From an uncultured Lachnospiraceae bacterium (GTDB lineage Bacteria; Bacillota; Clostridia; Lachnospirales; Lachnospiraceae), in contig CADCDW010000036.1 in NCBI GenBank assembly GCA_902800325.1, positions 1-35,344 of the forward strand: a DNA stretch of 35,344 nucleotides, given 5' to 3'. A program made the translations under genes and the position numbers. The notes below the pieces were generated by a model. It was not told the DNA's origin and did not search any database. It was given only the letters and a program-made list of their open reading frames with translations. Shown piece by piece: positions 14,330 to 24,643 of the stretch. Position 1 is the first letter of the stretch. Each line of letters begins with the position of its first letter.

Positions 14330-15466
14330 ATGGGAGAATCAAAGAGATTTATATTGCTTTCGACATGCAGTTTTAAACTTTTGAATGATGTGTCAAAAGC
14401 TCTTAGTGATGAATATGAGATAGTCAAGGCGATTGACGGTGCGCAGACAATCAGAGCTATATCTGATAAAAGCATAAGTCTTGCATGTGCTATTATAGAC
14501 TTAAATCAGCCCAACATGAATGTGTTTCAGATATTGAATCTTATGAAAAAAAGCTCAGTTATGAAATATATTCCTGTTATTATGATGGCTGAAAATATAG
14601 ATGAAGAAAATGCCCAAAAGTGCCTTGATGGTGGGGCGGAAGATGTCGTTATAGTTCCTGTAGCTGCATCTAAAATCAAGTTTGCGGTAAACAGAGCCAT
14701 AAGAAATAAAATGTATATAAAAGAGTTGGAAGAAAAAATATCAAATTCGGAAGCTCATAACAATAATCCTGATATATCTGCTGATGCGGAAAAAACAAAG
14801 GATGGTTCCGGATTTTCAAACAGAGAGGATATAGATGCGCTTCAACACGAATTTGCCAATATAATCGGTACTCTTGCAGAGTTTAGAAATTTCAGTAAAA
14901 ATCACATTAAGAGAGTCAGAGAGATTACGAGAACTTTGTGTGATACACTCATTACATTTTTCCCTGAAAGCAAACTTGGAAAAGATGACGTGGATTGCAT
15001 AGCTGATGCTTCGTGCTATCATGATGTAGGCAAACTCCTCATACCGGATGATATTATTTTAAAACCTCTTAAGCTTACTCCGTCTGAGTTTGATATGATA
15101 AAATCACATACTACAAAAGGTTGTGAGATACTTGATAATCTGAAGGAGTTTCAAACAGAAAAAATGTATCATTACAGTTGGGAGATATGTAGATATCATC
15201 ATGAAAGATATGACGGAAAAGGATATCCGGAAAAGCTTATGGGAGAAAATATCCCTCTTTCCGCACAGATAGTTTCCATTGCGGATGCCTTTGATGCGCT
15301 TATGACCAATACTACATACAGAAAAGCGATAGATTTCGAGAAGGCATACTCAATGGTACTCGAAGGTGAGTGCGGTATGTTTTCACCCCGTATCACTCAG
15401 TGTTTTAAGATGAATAAAGATAAGATTGAAGAAATATCAAAACAATATGCAGATCCATATGCATAA
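14330..15466 (+). CDS. Response-regulator-like protein with HD-GYP domain
   Basis: A 378-residue protein. Residues 6-125 have a receiver fold: Asp57 (IIDLNQP) sits at the phospho-acceptor place, but the N-terminal acidic pair is replaced by STCS and the Lys-Pro motif by VIVPV. Phosphorylation is therefore doubtful. A coiled linker (126-190) leads to an HD-GYP domain (~190-375) with an intact metal set: His192, His231-Asp232 (YHDVGK), His260, His290-His291, GYP at 298-300 and Asp319. HD-GYP enzymes hydrolyse cyclic di-GMP. ATG 14330 is chosen over GTG 14312 because TTGGAGGG (14317-14324) is the ribosome site. It starts 19 nt after the FapA-like gene and 24 nt before addB, so all are co-transcribed. 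Confidence 0.85.
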   Translation: MGESKRFILLSTCSFKLLNDVSKALSDEYEIVKAIDGAQTIRAISDKSISLACAIIDLNQPNMNVFQILNLMKKSSVMKYIPVIMMAENIDEENAQKCLDGGAEDVVIVPVAASKIKFAVNRAIRNKMYIKELEEKISNSEAHNNNPDISADAEKTKDGSGFSNREDIDALQHEFANIIGTLAEFRNFSKNHIKRVREITRTLCDTLITFFPESKLGKDDVDCIADASCYHDVGKLLIPDDIILKPLKLTPSEFDMIKSHTTKGCEILDNLKEFQTEKMYHYSWEICRYHHERYDGKGYPEKLMGENIPLSAQIVSIADAFDALMTNTTYRKAIDFEKAYSMVLEGECGMFSPRITQCFKMNKDKIEEISKQYADPYA

Positions 15467-15490
15467 TATATAACTATACGGAGAACAAAT

Positions 15491-18400
15491 ATGTCTTTAC
15501 AAATGATACTCGGACCTTCGGGTTCGGGTAAATCGCATTATATATATAATAAAATAATTAAGGACGGTATAAAGAATCCTGACGTTAATTATATATTACT
15601 TGTGCCTGAGCAGTATTCGATGGCATTGCAGCGTAAGCTTGTTATGATGCATCCGGCGAAAGGATATATGAATATAGATGTCATAGGCTTTAACCGTCTT
15701 TGTTTTCGTGTCTTTGATGAGTTAAATATAAAACCCGGTAAGGTTCTTGAGGATTTTGGAAAGAGTATGCTTATAAGAAAGGCAGCAGGAGAAAGAAAGG
15801 CTGATATGTCTGTTTACTCAGGCAGTCTTGATAAATCGGGTTTTATAGATGAAGTAAAATCCCTTATGTCTGAAATGTATCAGTATGATATAAATAAAGA
15901 AAGTTTAAATGCAGTTATTGAAAAGCTTAAGGATAGTCCGACGGATATTTTACTTTATAAAAAGCTTGAAGATATGAATAAGATTTTTAATGCATTTGAT
16001 GGGAAGCTTTCCGATAACTATATAGTGGCAGAAAAGCTGACTCAGATATTGACAGACAATGTAGAAAGATCAGAGCTTATAAAAAGAAGTGTTATCGTTA
16101 TGGATGGTTTTACCGGTTTTACTCCCATACAGCTTGGGCTTGTGGAAAAGCTTATCAGATACGCGAAAGACGTATATGGAGTATTTACCATAGATAAAAA
16201 GTTTTATGAAAAAAAACATGTAAAGGAGCATGAGCTTTTTTATCTTACAAAAAAAACGATAGCAGGCATAAAGGAGCTTGCGATAAGAAATTCCGTTGAG
16301 GTTTCTGAAGATTATTTTGTGGATGGAAATGATGTAAACAGATGGACTGACAAAAGCAGATATATAGCTTTTCTTGAAAAAAATATATTCAGATTTCCAT
16401 ATGATAAGTGCAGGGATGTTCAAAATGATATATCTGTAACTCTTTATGATACGCCGCGTAAGGAGATGGAAGGTGTGGCATATCGTATTGACAAACTTGT
16501 AAAGGAGGAAAACTACAGATATAAGGATATAGCTGTAATAAGTGGCAATCTTGAAGGTATAAGCGAAAAAACAAAGCAGATATTTGGAAGATATAATATA
16601 CCGTTTTTCCTTGATGCAAGTATACCTGTAAAAAATAATCCATATATAAATTCACTGGAATATATTCTGAGAGTTGTTAAAGAAAACTTTTCATATGACA
16701 GTGTATTTGCATTTTTAAAGTCGGGTATTTTAAACGAACTTGACAATGATGATATAGAAACACTTGAAAATTATGTATTAAAAAAAGGTATACGCGGTAA
16801 ATCAGGATGGAGCAGAGAGTGGAATGAAGAAGTAGAAGAGATAAGAGCTTATGTGGCAGATATACTTATACCTTTTTATGAACTTCTACACAAAAACCTA
16901 AACAGTATAAAGGTTTATACAGAGGCAATGCGCACATTTATGAGCAGACACAATTATGAAGAGCGTATGTCGGATTATAAGAATTTATATGAAAAGGTAA
17001 TTTCTGTTTTTGATAAGATGGACGAGATTATGGGTTGTGATGCTGCTGCCATAGATGATTTTTCGGAGCTTATGGCTCTTGGACTTAAAGATTTGACGTT
17101 GGGAGTGATTCCGAAAAACCTTGATATGACGATAGTGGGAGATATAACAAGGACAAGACTTGATGATATCAAAGTACTGTTTATAGTTGGCATAAATGAT
17201 GGAATCATTCCTAAAAAGAGTAATAATGCAGGCATAATCAGTGACAGTGATAAAGAACGCCTAAAGGAGTTTGGAATAGAACTTGCGCCTACTGAAAAGT
17301 TTAATTCATATATAGAACAGTTTTATCTTTATATAAATATGACTAAGCCTAAAGATAAGCTTATTCTTTCTTATACCGGTATGAATGATGATAATGAACA
17401 GGCAAGGCCGTCATATATTATTTCAAGAATTACCAACATATTTCCGGGTATATCTGTAAGTAAAGATGACTCATATAAGGTTTCCAACAGAAAAACAAGT
17501 CTTGATACACTTATAGAGGGTATGCAGCTTATAATGGCAGGCGATAATAAAAGGCTTTCCGAGACTATGACTTTGTATAAGCTTTACCGGGATACGCAGG
17601 AGAAGGGGCTTTCTCTTATAGAAGATGCGTTTTCATATAATAATATTCCTAAAAGCCTGTCATCCGATATAGCAGATTTGATTAAACTTAAGCTTACGGC
17701 TCAATCGGTTTCAAGGCTGGAAAAGTATGCAGCCTGTGCTTATTCTTATTTCCTTCAGTATATTCTCGGGCTATCCGAAAGAAAGATAAGGCAGATAGAT
17801 AACAGAGATATAGGAACCATACTGCATGAGGCTATGGAGCATATGTACAGACATGTCCATGACGATATGGACAATGACTGGTCGGGGGTAAGTGAGGAAG
17901 ATAGAAATGATATGGTGGAGCGATATGTTGAAGAGGCGTTTAACAATGCTTACGACAGCTATACCGTAAAGGAAGGCAGATTTGATTATTTACTTACGGT
18001 TTTAAAAAGAATAGGTAAAAGAACGGCAGCAGTTCTCTCTGATATAACAGATAAGGATATGCTGAAGCCTGAATATTTTGAGTATAAATTCACCAAAAAG
18101 CTTGACGTTCCTAAGCAGGATTTTGATATGACTTTAAATGGAATAGTTGACAGGGGAGATATATATTACTCATCTGAGGACAAGGCGTTAAGGCTCAGAA
18201 TTATTGATTATAAATCGGGCAGTCATGATTTTAAGATAAGCAGGCTTTATGAAGGACTGTCATTACAGCTTTCCGTATATATGAATGTTATGCAGGAGCT
18301 TGTCGAAAATGAATATAATAAAAATAAATCAGATTCTGAAAAAATAAAGGTAACTCCTGAAGGCATGTATTATTATAAGATGGCAGACCCTTATGTAGAT

Positions 18401-18739
18401 GCCGAAAATGAAGAGGGTGCAAAGAAGGAAAGAGATAAAAAGCTTAAACTTACAGGACTTTTAAATGATGACTTAGAAAAGTTTAATAATATAAACGATT
18501 TTGCTATTTATAAAGCAAAGGATATAGCTGTAAGTATCATGTCCGGGCAGATAGATAAAAACCCTATGTCCGTAGACGGAAGAAGCTCATGTGAATACTG
18601 CATATATAAGGAAGTTTGCAGATTTGATAAAAAATACGGTGGTAACAGGGAGCGCTTCCCAAGATATACAGAAAAGGATAAGGATATAGTGTATGACAGG
18701 ATAAAAGAAATATTGGATAATGCGAAAAATGATAAATAG
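15491..18739 (+). CDS. addB: AddAB helicase-nuclease subunit AddB
   Basis: A 1082-residue subunit of the AddAB complex, which resects double-strand breaks and recognises Chi before RecA loading. Walker A GPSGSGKS is at residues 8-15. The inactive helicase core spans most of the protein. The C-terminal RecB-type nuclease has IVDRGDIY and IDYKSG (near 905-910). The iron-sulphur staple is complete: Cys749 (AACAYSYF), then Cys1034, Cys1037 and Cys1043 (SCEYCIYKEVC), with the same C-x2-C-x5-C spacing as the family. The start follows GGAGA and is 24 nt after the HD-GYP stop; addA begins 20 nt downstream. Length is normal for clostridial AddB. Confidence 0.95.
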   Translation: MSLQMILGPSGSGKSHYIYNKIIKDGIKNPDVNYILLVPEQYSMALQRKLVMMHPAKGYMNIDVIGFNRLCFRVFDELNIKPGKVLEDFGKSMLIRKAAGERKADMSVYSGSLDKSGFIDEVKSLMSEMYQYDINKESLNAVIEKLKDSPTDILLYKKLEDMNKIFNAFDGKLSDNYIVAEKLTQILTDNVERSELIKRSVIVMDGFTGFTPIQLGLVEKLIRYAKDVYGVFTIDKKFYEKKHVKEHELFYLTKKTIAGIKELAIRNSVEVSEDYFVDGNDVNRWTDKSRYIAFLEKNIFRFPYDKCRDVQNDISVTLYDTPRKEMEGVAYRIDKLVKEENYRYKDIAVISGNLEGISEKTKQIFGRYNIPFFLDASIPVKNNPYINSLEYILRVVKENFSYDSVFAFLKSGILNELDNDDIETLENYVLKKGIRGKSGWSREWNEEVEEIRAYVADILIPFYELLHKNLNSIKVYTEAMRTFMSRHNYEERMSDYKNLYEKVISVFDKMDEIMGCDAAAIDDFSELMALGLKDLTLGVIPKNLDMTIVGDITRTRLDDIKVLFIVGINDGIIPKKSNNAGIISDSDKERLKEFGIELAPTEKFNSYIEQFYLYINMTKPKDKLILSYTGMNDDNEQARPSYIISRITNIFPGISVSKDDSYKVSNRKTSLDTLIEGMQLIMAGDNKRLSETMTLYKLYRDTQEKGLSLIEDAFSYNNIPKSLSSDIADLIKLKLTAQSVSRLEKYAACAYSYFLQYILGLSERKIRQIDNRDIGTILHEAMEHMYRHVHDDMDNDWSGVSEEDRNDMVERYVEEAFNNAYDSYTVKEGRFDYLLTVLKRIGKRTAAVLSDITDKDMLKPEYFEYKFTKKLDVPKQDFDMTLNGIVDRGDIYYSSEDKALRLRIIDYKSGSHDFKISRLYEGLSLQLSVYMNVMQELVENEYNKNKSDSEKIKVTPEGMYYYKMADPYVDAENEEGAKKERDKKLKLTGLLNDDLEKFNNINDFAIYKAKDIAVSIMSGQIDKNPMSVDGRSSCEYCIYKEVCRFDKKYGGNRERFPRYTEKDKDIVYDRIKEILDNAKNDK

Positions 18740-18759
18740 TTAAAAGAAAGGATAAAGCT

Positions 18760-21700
18760 ATGGGCTGGACTTTAGAGCAGCAAAGAGCGATAGATGAAAG
18801 AAAATCAAATATTCTTGTATCGGCGGCGGCAGGATCGGGAAAGACCGCTGTTCTTGTTGAGCGTATAATAAACAAGATGACTGATAAAGAGAATCCAAAG
18901 GATATAGATCAGTTCCTTGTTGTTACATTTACCAAAGCAGCCGCAGCTCAGATGCGTGAAAAGATAGCACTGCGTATCGAGAAGATGCTTTTGGAAGATC
19001 CGGACAATGAGCATCTTATGAGACAGGCAGTGCTTGTAAACAGAGCTGATATTACAACTATAGATAGTTTTTGCCTTAGAGTTGTCAAAGAAAATTTTGG
19101 ACTTTTGTCAATAGACGCCAATTTTAATATAGGCGATGCAGGTATGATGGCACTTATAAAAAATGATGTATTGGATGCGATGTTTGATAAGCTTTATGAA
19201 GAAAAAAATGCTGATTTTTTTATGCTGCTTGATATATTTGGTAACGATAGAAATGATGATAATTTAAAAAATAATATACTAAAGATTTATAATCTTGCTT
19301 CGAGTTATCCGAGACCTTATGTATGGTTAGAGGATGCAAAGGAAGTTCTTTCGGTAAATGATGAAAAAAAACTTATGAAGCTTAACTGGATGGAGGACTT
19401 TTTTGCGCTGGTAAAGGCATATGCACAAAGCGCTGCCTTTTATGTATCGTGCGGCAGGGAAATATGTGAAGCAGACGGAGGCCCTGATAAGAATATAGAA
19501 GTATGTGAAAGTGATATGGAAGCTGTTTCAAAAATACTTGAAGCAGATTCGTATGATCGTTTAAAAAATGCTCTTGATATAAAGTGGGCGAGATTAAAAA
19601 CCTGCAAGGGCGATATGTATGATGAGACACTGGTTGAACAGTTTAAGGGCGTAAGAGAAAACTATAAAAAATTAATAACAAAGCTAAAGATATTTAAGGG
19701 AGATTCAAAGTCGCTTTTAAACGAAATAGCCAATATAAGAGGATATCTTATACCGCTTATTAATTTTGTTGTGGAGTTTTCAAAAGAGTATGAACTTGAA
19801 AAGCAAAGGAGAAAACTTGTTGAGTTTTCCGATGTTGAGCACATGGCATATCAGCTTGTATGTGCAGGATATGATGAGGACAATAAACCGCTTGCTACAG
19901 ACCTGGCAAAAAGGATTTCAGAAAAATATGACGAGATATTTATAGATGAATATCAGGACAGTAATTATCTTCAGGAGGATATACTTTACTCGGTTTCAGG
20001 TATAGGCCTTGGAAGAAACAATATGTTTATGGTTGGCGATGTCAAGCAGAGCATATATAAGTTCCGTATGGCAAGACCGGATTTATTTATATCCAAATAT
20101 AACACATTTTCAGATGAAGGACCGGAGGTTAAGATTGAGTTAAAGAATAATTTCCGTTCAAGAAAGAATGTGCTGGATTCAATAAACTATTTTTGCAAAA
20201 AACTTATAAGAAAAGACCTTGGAGGTATAGAGTATGATGACAGCGTAGCTCTCGTGCATGCCAAAGGTTTTCCGATGCCTGATGATTCGCTTAAAGACAG
20301 TGTCGGTGGAAGTACTGAGGTTATACTGGTAGATAATTTTGAAACAGACGAAAGACTGTCCGGGCTTGAGCTTGAATCGGTTGCGATAGCTAAAAGGATT
20401 AAAGAACTTGTGGGAGATGAAAATCCACAATATATATATGACGAAGAAAAAGGTATATACAGAAAGGCAAGTTATAGAGATATTGTTATACTTGCAAGGA
20501 GCTTAAAAGGCTTTGGAGATTCTGTTTATAACACTCTTACTATGTCGGGCATACCTGCATATCTTGAGGATACCGGAGGGTATTTTGAGGCAGTTGAAAT
20601 CAAACTAATCATGTCACTTTTATCTATAGTGGACAATATTAAACAGGATATACCTCTTGCTGCAGTCTTGCTTTCGCCTATGGCAAAGCTTGATGAAAAT
20701 GAGTTATCTTTTATATGTGACTATGCCCAAAAGAAGCTTAAGAAAAAGCATCTTCTGTATGAAAAATGTCTTTGCTATATGGAGGATGTAGATGATTATA
20801 TATCCGAAAAGCTTAAAAATATATTTGATATAATTGATACACTCAGGCTTGATAACAAAACCATGTCAATAGCATCACTTATTTGGAAGGCTCTTGATAT
20901 TACGGGCTATTATAATTATGTTCTTGCCATGCCTATGGGAAGCAGAAGAAAAAATAATATAAATATGCTTCTTGAAAAGGCAGAAAAGTTTGAAGACGGT
21001 TCGTATAAGGGACTCTTTAATTTTTTGAGATATATCGAGAAACTGAAGATAAATGAGGTGGATTTTGGAGAGGCTAAGATGTTTGGCGATGATGAGGACG
21101 TAGTTAGAATTATCACCATGCATAAGAGCAAAGGCCTTGAGTATCCGATAGTTTTTGTAAGTGGACTCGGCAAGCAGTTTAATACAGCGGATTCAAAGGA
21201 ACAGCTTATAGTTCACAGCGATTATTATCTTGCGGCAGATTATGTGGATACAAAGGACAGGTTCAAGAAAAATACCTTTATTAAAGATGCATTTAAACTG
21301 CTTATAAAAAAAGAAAATATGGCAGAAGAGTTAAGAGTACTCTATGTCGCATTGACAAGGGCAAAGGAAAAGCTTATTATAACAGGTTGTGACAAGGATG
21401 TTGACAAGACCATATCTAAGCTTATGGTGCCGGAAACCTCTGACGGAGCCATTCCGTTTGATGTAAGATACAATGCGCCGGGCTTTCTTACATGGATTAT
21501 AGCATGCATGAATAACTATGACAGTAAGGACGAAATCTGTGATATAGAATTAAAGATTCTTCGTGAGGAAGATATTAGCGGATATATAGGAAAAGAAGAA
21601 ATCAAAAAAACATGGTCTGTTTATGATTTCTATGAAAATGCATTGGATAAATATGATAAGGAATTATACGAGATATTCAAAAAATCTTTTGAGTATGAAT

Positions 21701-22551
21701 ATCCGTTTGACAGCTTTACTAAGATGAAAAGTAAGATGTCTATATCTGAGATAAAAAAGATGAAGGCTTTTGACGGTGAAGGGTATGATGTGGACGAGGT
21801 TCTTGCGGACAAATCCGGCAGGTTAATCGGGGAAGATTTGGCAAATCAAAATAATGCTTTATCAGATGAGCATTCGGTAAATCAAAAAAACGCATCATCA
21901 GGTAAGGATTTGGTAAATCAAAATAACGCTTCATCAGATGAGGATTATAAAGATTTCAAGAAGGAAAAAGGCGGTTTAAACGGCGCCCAAAAAGGAACCA
22001 TAGTTCATAAATTTATGGAGCTTCTTTGCTTTAAAGATTATGATTGCTTAGATGAAAAAGAAATGCTTGAACATATCAAAAGCTTTATCAAGGAACTGGC
22101 AGAAAAAGATATTTTCAGCAACGAAGAAGCTGCAGTCATAAATCCATACAAGATAAGAACTATGCTTTTGTCAAGTCTTGGAAAAAGAATGATTGAGGCT
22201 GATAAGCTAAACCTGCTTAAAAAAGAAAAACAGTTTTCGGCCGGGCTTACTTTTGATATGATATATAATTCTGACAGTAGGGAAGCTTTTGACAATAATG
22301 ATAAAAAAACTGATGATATGTCAGAAGATATGATTATAGTTCAGGGTATTATAGATGCATTCTTTCATGAGGATAATAAAATAATACTCATGGATTATAA
22401 AACAGACTTTGCAGATGAAGATAAGCTGATAGGGATGTATAAAGCACAGCTTGATTATTATGCGTATATATTGGAAAAAATTACCGGTTTAAAGGTTGCT
22501 GAAAAAATAATATACTCATTTCATCTTGAAAAAGAGATATATTTGTCGTAA
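18760..22551 (+). CDS. addA: AddAB helicase-nuclease subunit AddA
   Basis: A 1263-residue UvrD-type 3'-5' helicase with C-terminal nuclease. Walker A SAAAGSGKT lies at 21-29, motif Ia VVTFTKAAAAQM at about 50-60, DEYQDS (Walker B) near 395, GDVKQSIYKFR near 427, HKSKGLEYPIVFVSG near 787, and VALTRAKEKL near 865. The nuclease core has GIIDAFF and LMDYKTD near 1195-1215. Together with AddB it degrades broken DNA ends until Chi. The linker before the nuclease domain carries three 12-residue repeats (1025-1060), unusual for this conserved enzyme. ATG 18760 follows AAAGGA. The tightly spaced upstream addB confirms the assignment. Confidence 0.96.
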   Translation: MGWTLEQQRAIDERKSNILVSAAAGSGKTAVLVERIINKMTDKENPKDIDQFLVVTFTKAAAAQMREKIALRIEKMLLEDPDNEHLMRQAVLVNRADITTIDSFCLRVVKENFGLLSIDANFNIGDAGMMALIKNDVLDAMFDKLYEEKNADFFMLLDIFGNDRNDDNLKNNILKIYNLASSYPRPYVWLEDAKEVLSVNDEKKLMKLNWMEDFFALVKAYAQSAAFYVSCGREICEADGGPDKNIEVCESDMEAVSKILEADSYDRLKNALDIKWARLKTCKGDMYDETLVEQFKGVRENYKKLITKLKIFKGDSKSLLNEIANIRGYLIPLINFVVEFSKEYELEKQRRKLVEFSDVEHMAYQLVCAGYDEDNKPLATDLAKRISEKYDEIFIDEYQDSNYLQEDILYSVSGIGLGRNNMFMVGDVKQSIYKFRMARPDLFISKYNTFSDEGPEVKIELKNNFRSRKNVLDSINYFCKKLIRKDLGGIEYDDSVALVHAKGFPMPDDSLKDSVGGSTEVILVDNFETDERLSGLELESVAIAKRIKELVGDENPQYIYDEEKGIYRKASYRDIVILARSLKGFGDSVYNTLTMSGIPAYLEDTGGYFEAVEIKLIMSLLSIVDNIKQDIPLAAVLLSPMAKLDENELSFICDYAQKKLKKKHLLYEKCLCYMEDVDDYISEKLKNIFDIIDTLRLDNKTMSIASLIWKALDITGYYNYVLAMPMGSRRKNNINMLLEKAEKFEDGSYKGLFNFLRYIEKLKINEVDFGEAKMFGDDEDVVRIITMHKSKGLEYPIVFVSGLGKQFNTADSKEQLIVHSDYYLAADYVDTKDRFKKNTFIKDAFKLLIKKENMAEELRVLYVALTRAKEKLIITGCDKDVDKTISKLMVPETSDGAIPFDVRYNAPGFLTWIIACMNNYDSKDEICDIELKILREEDISGYIGKEEIKKTWSVYDFYENALDKYDKELYEIFKKSFEYEYPFDSFTKMKSKMSISEIKKMKAFDGEGYDVDEVLADKSGRLIGEDLANQNNALSDEHSVNQKNASSGKDLVNQNNASSDEDYKDFKKEKGGLNGAQKGTIVHKFMELLCFKDYDCLDEKEMLEHIKSFIKELAEKDIFSNEEAAVINPYKIRTMLLSSLGKRMIEADKLNLLKKEKQFSAGLTFDMIYNSDSREAFDNNDKKTDDMSEDMIIVQGIIDAFFHEDNKIILMDYKTDFADEDKLIGMYKAQLDYYAYILEKITGLKVAEKIIYSFHLEKEIYLS
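21832..21939 (+). repeat. 36-bp coding tandem repeat in the AddA linker
   Basis: Three 12-residue units: EDLANQNNALSD, EHSVNQKNASSG, KDLVNQNNASSD, followed by a partial EDYKD. They are Asn/Ser-rich and probably disordered, between the helicase C-terminal region and the nuclease domain. The multiple-of-three period allows copy-number change in frame. Confidence 0.85.
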
Positions 22552-22631
22552 GTTTATATATGGTCCGATTTCAAAAGCAATATATGCAAGGATAAGGCAG
22601 CCTGATAATATAGGATTATAAGGAGGAAAAT

Positions 22632-23126
22632 ATGGCACGTACGGATTTGGAAAAAGAAGGAATTACATTACTTGGGAATCAAAAGGTAAAATATCCGTCT
22701 GATTATTCTTCGGATATACTCGAGACATTTGTAAACAAGCATCAGGATAACGATTATTTTGTAAAATTCAACTGTCCGGAATTTACATCACTCTGTCCGA
22801 TTACAGGACAACCTGATTTTGCAACCATATATATTTCATACGTACCGGATAAGCTTATGGTGGAGAGCAAATCTTTGAAGCTTTATCTTTTCAGCTTTAG
22901 AAATCATGGTGACTTTCATGAGGATTGTGTCAATATCATCATGAAGGATTTAATAAAACTCATGTCACCTAAATATATAGAAGTATGGGGAAAGTTTACT
23001 CCGAGAGGCGGTATATCCATAGACCCTTATTGTAATTACGGCAAGCCGCAAACAAAGTGGGAACAGGTTGCATTTGACAGACTTACTCATCATGATATGT
23101 ATCCTGAGAAGGTGGATAACAGATGA
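22632..23126 (+). CDS. queF: NADPH-dependent preQ0 reductase QueF
   Basis: A 164-residue enzyme that reduces 7-cyano-7-deazaguanine to preQ1 in queuosine (tRNA wobble base) synthesis. Cys55 (SLCPITGQ) forms the thioimide, Asp62 is the acid, [20 protein letters not shown] (78-97) is the NADPH/substrate motif, and His96-Glu97 bind the base. These numbers coincide with the short, unimodular Bacillus-type QueF. ATG 22632 follows AAGGAGG. It lies 80 nt after addA, and its stop overlaps the folC start by 4 nt. No preQ1 riboswitch is seen in the 80-nt gap. No other queuosine genes are in the window. Confidence 0.96.
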   Translation: MARTDLEKEGITLLGNQKVKYPSDYSSDILETFVNKHQDNDYFVKFNCPEFTSLCPITGQPDFATIYISYVPDKLMVESKSLKLYLFSFRNHGDFHEDCVNIIMKDLIKLMSPKYIEVWGKFTPRGGISIDPYCNYGKPQTKWEQVAFDRLTHHDMYPEKVDNR

Positions 23127-24466
23127 TAACAGATTATGAAGCCTGTGTAAAATATATAGATCATATACCTCTATTTTCACATGAGAAAAATGAGAGAAAT
23201 AAATCAGGTAATGAAAATCTTTCATTTCTTATGGAAGAACTTGGTAATCCTCATAAGAATATAAAAAGCATACATATAGCAGGGACAAACGGAAAAGGCT
23301 CAACTGCATCTTTTATCAAATGTATATTAAATAAAATGGGCTATAAAACCGGAATTTTTACTTCTCCGCATCTTATAGATATAAGAGAAAGAATCGCCAT
23401 AGACAATGATATAATTTCAAAGACTGATTTTTTCAATGCTTTTCGGGCGGTTTATAAAGCAGAGCAAATAATTGTTGAAAAAGGAAAGTCTAAACTTTCA
23501 TATTTTGAATTTTTATTTGCTATGGCAGCAGTATATTATGACATTAAAAAGCCGGATTATGTTATATATGAAACGGGTCTTGGGGGAAGACTTGATGCGA
23601 CTAATCTGCTTTCTCCTGTCATAACGGTTATAACTTCAATCGGTTTGGATCATATGAAATATCTGGGTGATACGATAGAAAAAATCGCTGCCGAAAAAGC
23701 AGGCATAATTAAAGAGGGTGTTCCTGTTGTTTATAAAACTGAAAGCCAAAAAGCGGATGCTGTTATATCGAAAGTTGCAAAAAACCGCCGTGCCGAAGAA
23801 ATAAATGTCGCAAAAACGGATTATCTTATATTTGATATTACAGATAAAACGATTGATTTTGCGCTTGCCAATGATTATTATATATACGAAAGGCTGGTAT
23901 TAAAGAAAACTGCTCTTTATCAGGTTGATAACGCGGTATTGGCTATAGTTGCCTGTAATGAGCTTTTGAAGGATAAAGGTGTAATCAAAGAAGATATTAT
24001 AAAACAAGCGTTACTTGATTTTTATTGGCCGGGACGTATGGAATCTTTATATCCCAATGTTATAATTGACGGAGCTCATAATGAAGATGCTATAGACATG
24101 TTTAACGAGACTGTTCATGATTTGTACAGTGATAAAAAAATAGAGATTTTATTTGCTGTCTGTGAAGATAAAGATTATGAACCTATGATAAAAAAGTTGT
24201 GTGACGGGATTTCGATAAGTAAGGTGTATGTGACGAAAGTTGATTCGTACAGAACGGCTTCACCGGATCATGTTGCAGAATTATTCAGAAACAGGCTTGA
24301 CAGGAACACGTCAACAGATATAATGGTTGATTGTGATATAAAAAAGATTTTTAAAACAGCTTTATCTGAGGTTTTAAATAAAGATGATACAATGCTTTTT
24401 TGTGTTGGTTCGCTATATCTTGTGGGCAGCATAAAACAGATTGTTTTGGAGGCAAAGGATGATTAA
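23123..24466 (+). CDS. folC: Folylpolyglutamate synthase / dihydrofolate synthase FolC
   Basis: A 447-residue Mur-ligase-fold enzyme that adds glutamate to dihydropteroate and/or folates with ATP. P-loop AGTNGKGST lies at 53-61, followed by [29 protein letters not shown] near 150 and GLDHMKYLG near 173 contribute metal and folate binding. The C-terminal Rossmann domain has [10 protein letters not shown] near 315 and [11 protein letters not shown]. Length is typical. ATGA overlap with queF (23123-23126) shows translational coupling. The 3' end overlaps the next small gene by 8 nt. Whether it has both activities cannot be read from sequence. Confidence 0.93.
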   Translation: MITDYEACVKYIDHIPLFSHEKNERNKSGNENLSFLMEELGNPHKNIKSIHIAGTNGKGSTASFIKCILNKMGYKTGIFTSPHLIDIRERIAIDNDIISKTDFFNAFRAVYKAEQIIVEKGKSKLSYFEFLFAMAAVYYDIKKPDYVIYETGLGGRLDATNLLSPVITVITSIGLDHMKYLGDTIEKIAAEKAGIIKEGVPVVYKTESQKADAVISKVAKNRRAEEINVAKTDYLIFDITDKTIDFALANDYYIYERLVLKKTALYQVDNAVLAIVACNELLKDKGVIKEDIIKQALLDFYWPGRMESLYPNVIIDGAHNEDAIDMFNETVHDLYSDKKIEILFAVCEDKDYEPMIKKLCDGISISKVYVTKVDSYRTASPDHVAELFRNRLDRNTSTDIMVDCDIKKIFKTALSEVLNKDDTMLFCVGSLYLVGSIKQIVLEAKDD

Positions 24467-24641
24467 TTTTGAAGAAGAACTTAAGAGATTTCAGCCCATA
24501 CCTGAAGTAAGTCAGGCTGAGGATGCTATATACAGTAATGATTTAAAAGATATAAGCGATATAGTTTTTCAGGTTACGGAAGAGATGAAAACCGCCAATG
24601 AAAATGCAGCCGGCAGATATGCGGGAAGAGTAAGGAGATAA
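24459..24641 (+). CDS. Small hypothetical protein between folC and the TPR gene, 60 residues
   Basis: An acidic helical peptide, [19 protein letters not shown] at the start and a basic GRYAGRVRR end. No membrane segment or known motif. ATG 24459 has TTGGAGG at 24447-24453 and overlaps the folC stop by 8 nt; the next gene starts 2 nt after its own stop. The tight coupling on both sides makes it a real gene. The short charged form suggests a partner-binding or regulatory peptide, but I do not recognise it. A TTG at 24441 would add six residues upstream of its ribosome site and is unlikely. Confidence 0.7.
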   Translation: MINFEEELKRFQPIPEVSQAEDAIYSNDLKDISDIVFQVTEEMKTANENAAGRYAGRVRR

Positions 24642-24643
24642 TT

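Noticed and set aside
22552-22631. preQ1 riboswitch before queF
   Set aside because: No preQ1-I or preQ1-II type aptamer motif is visible in the 80-nt gap, and queF appears to be transcribed with addA.
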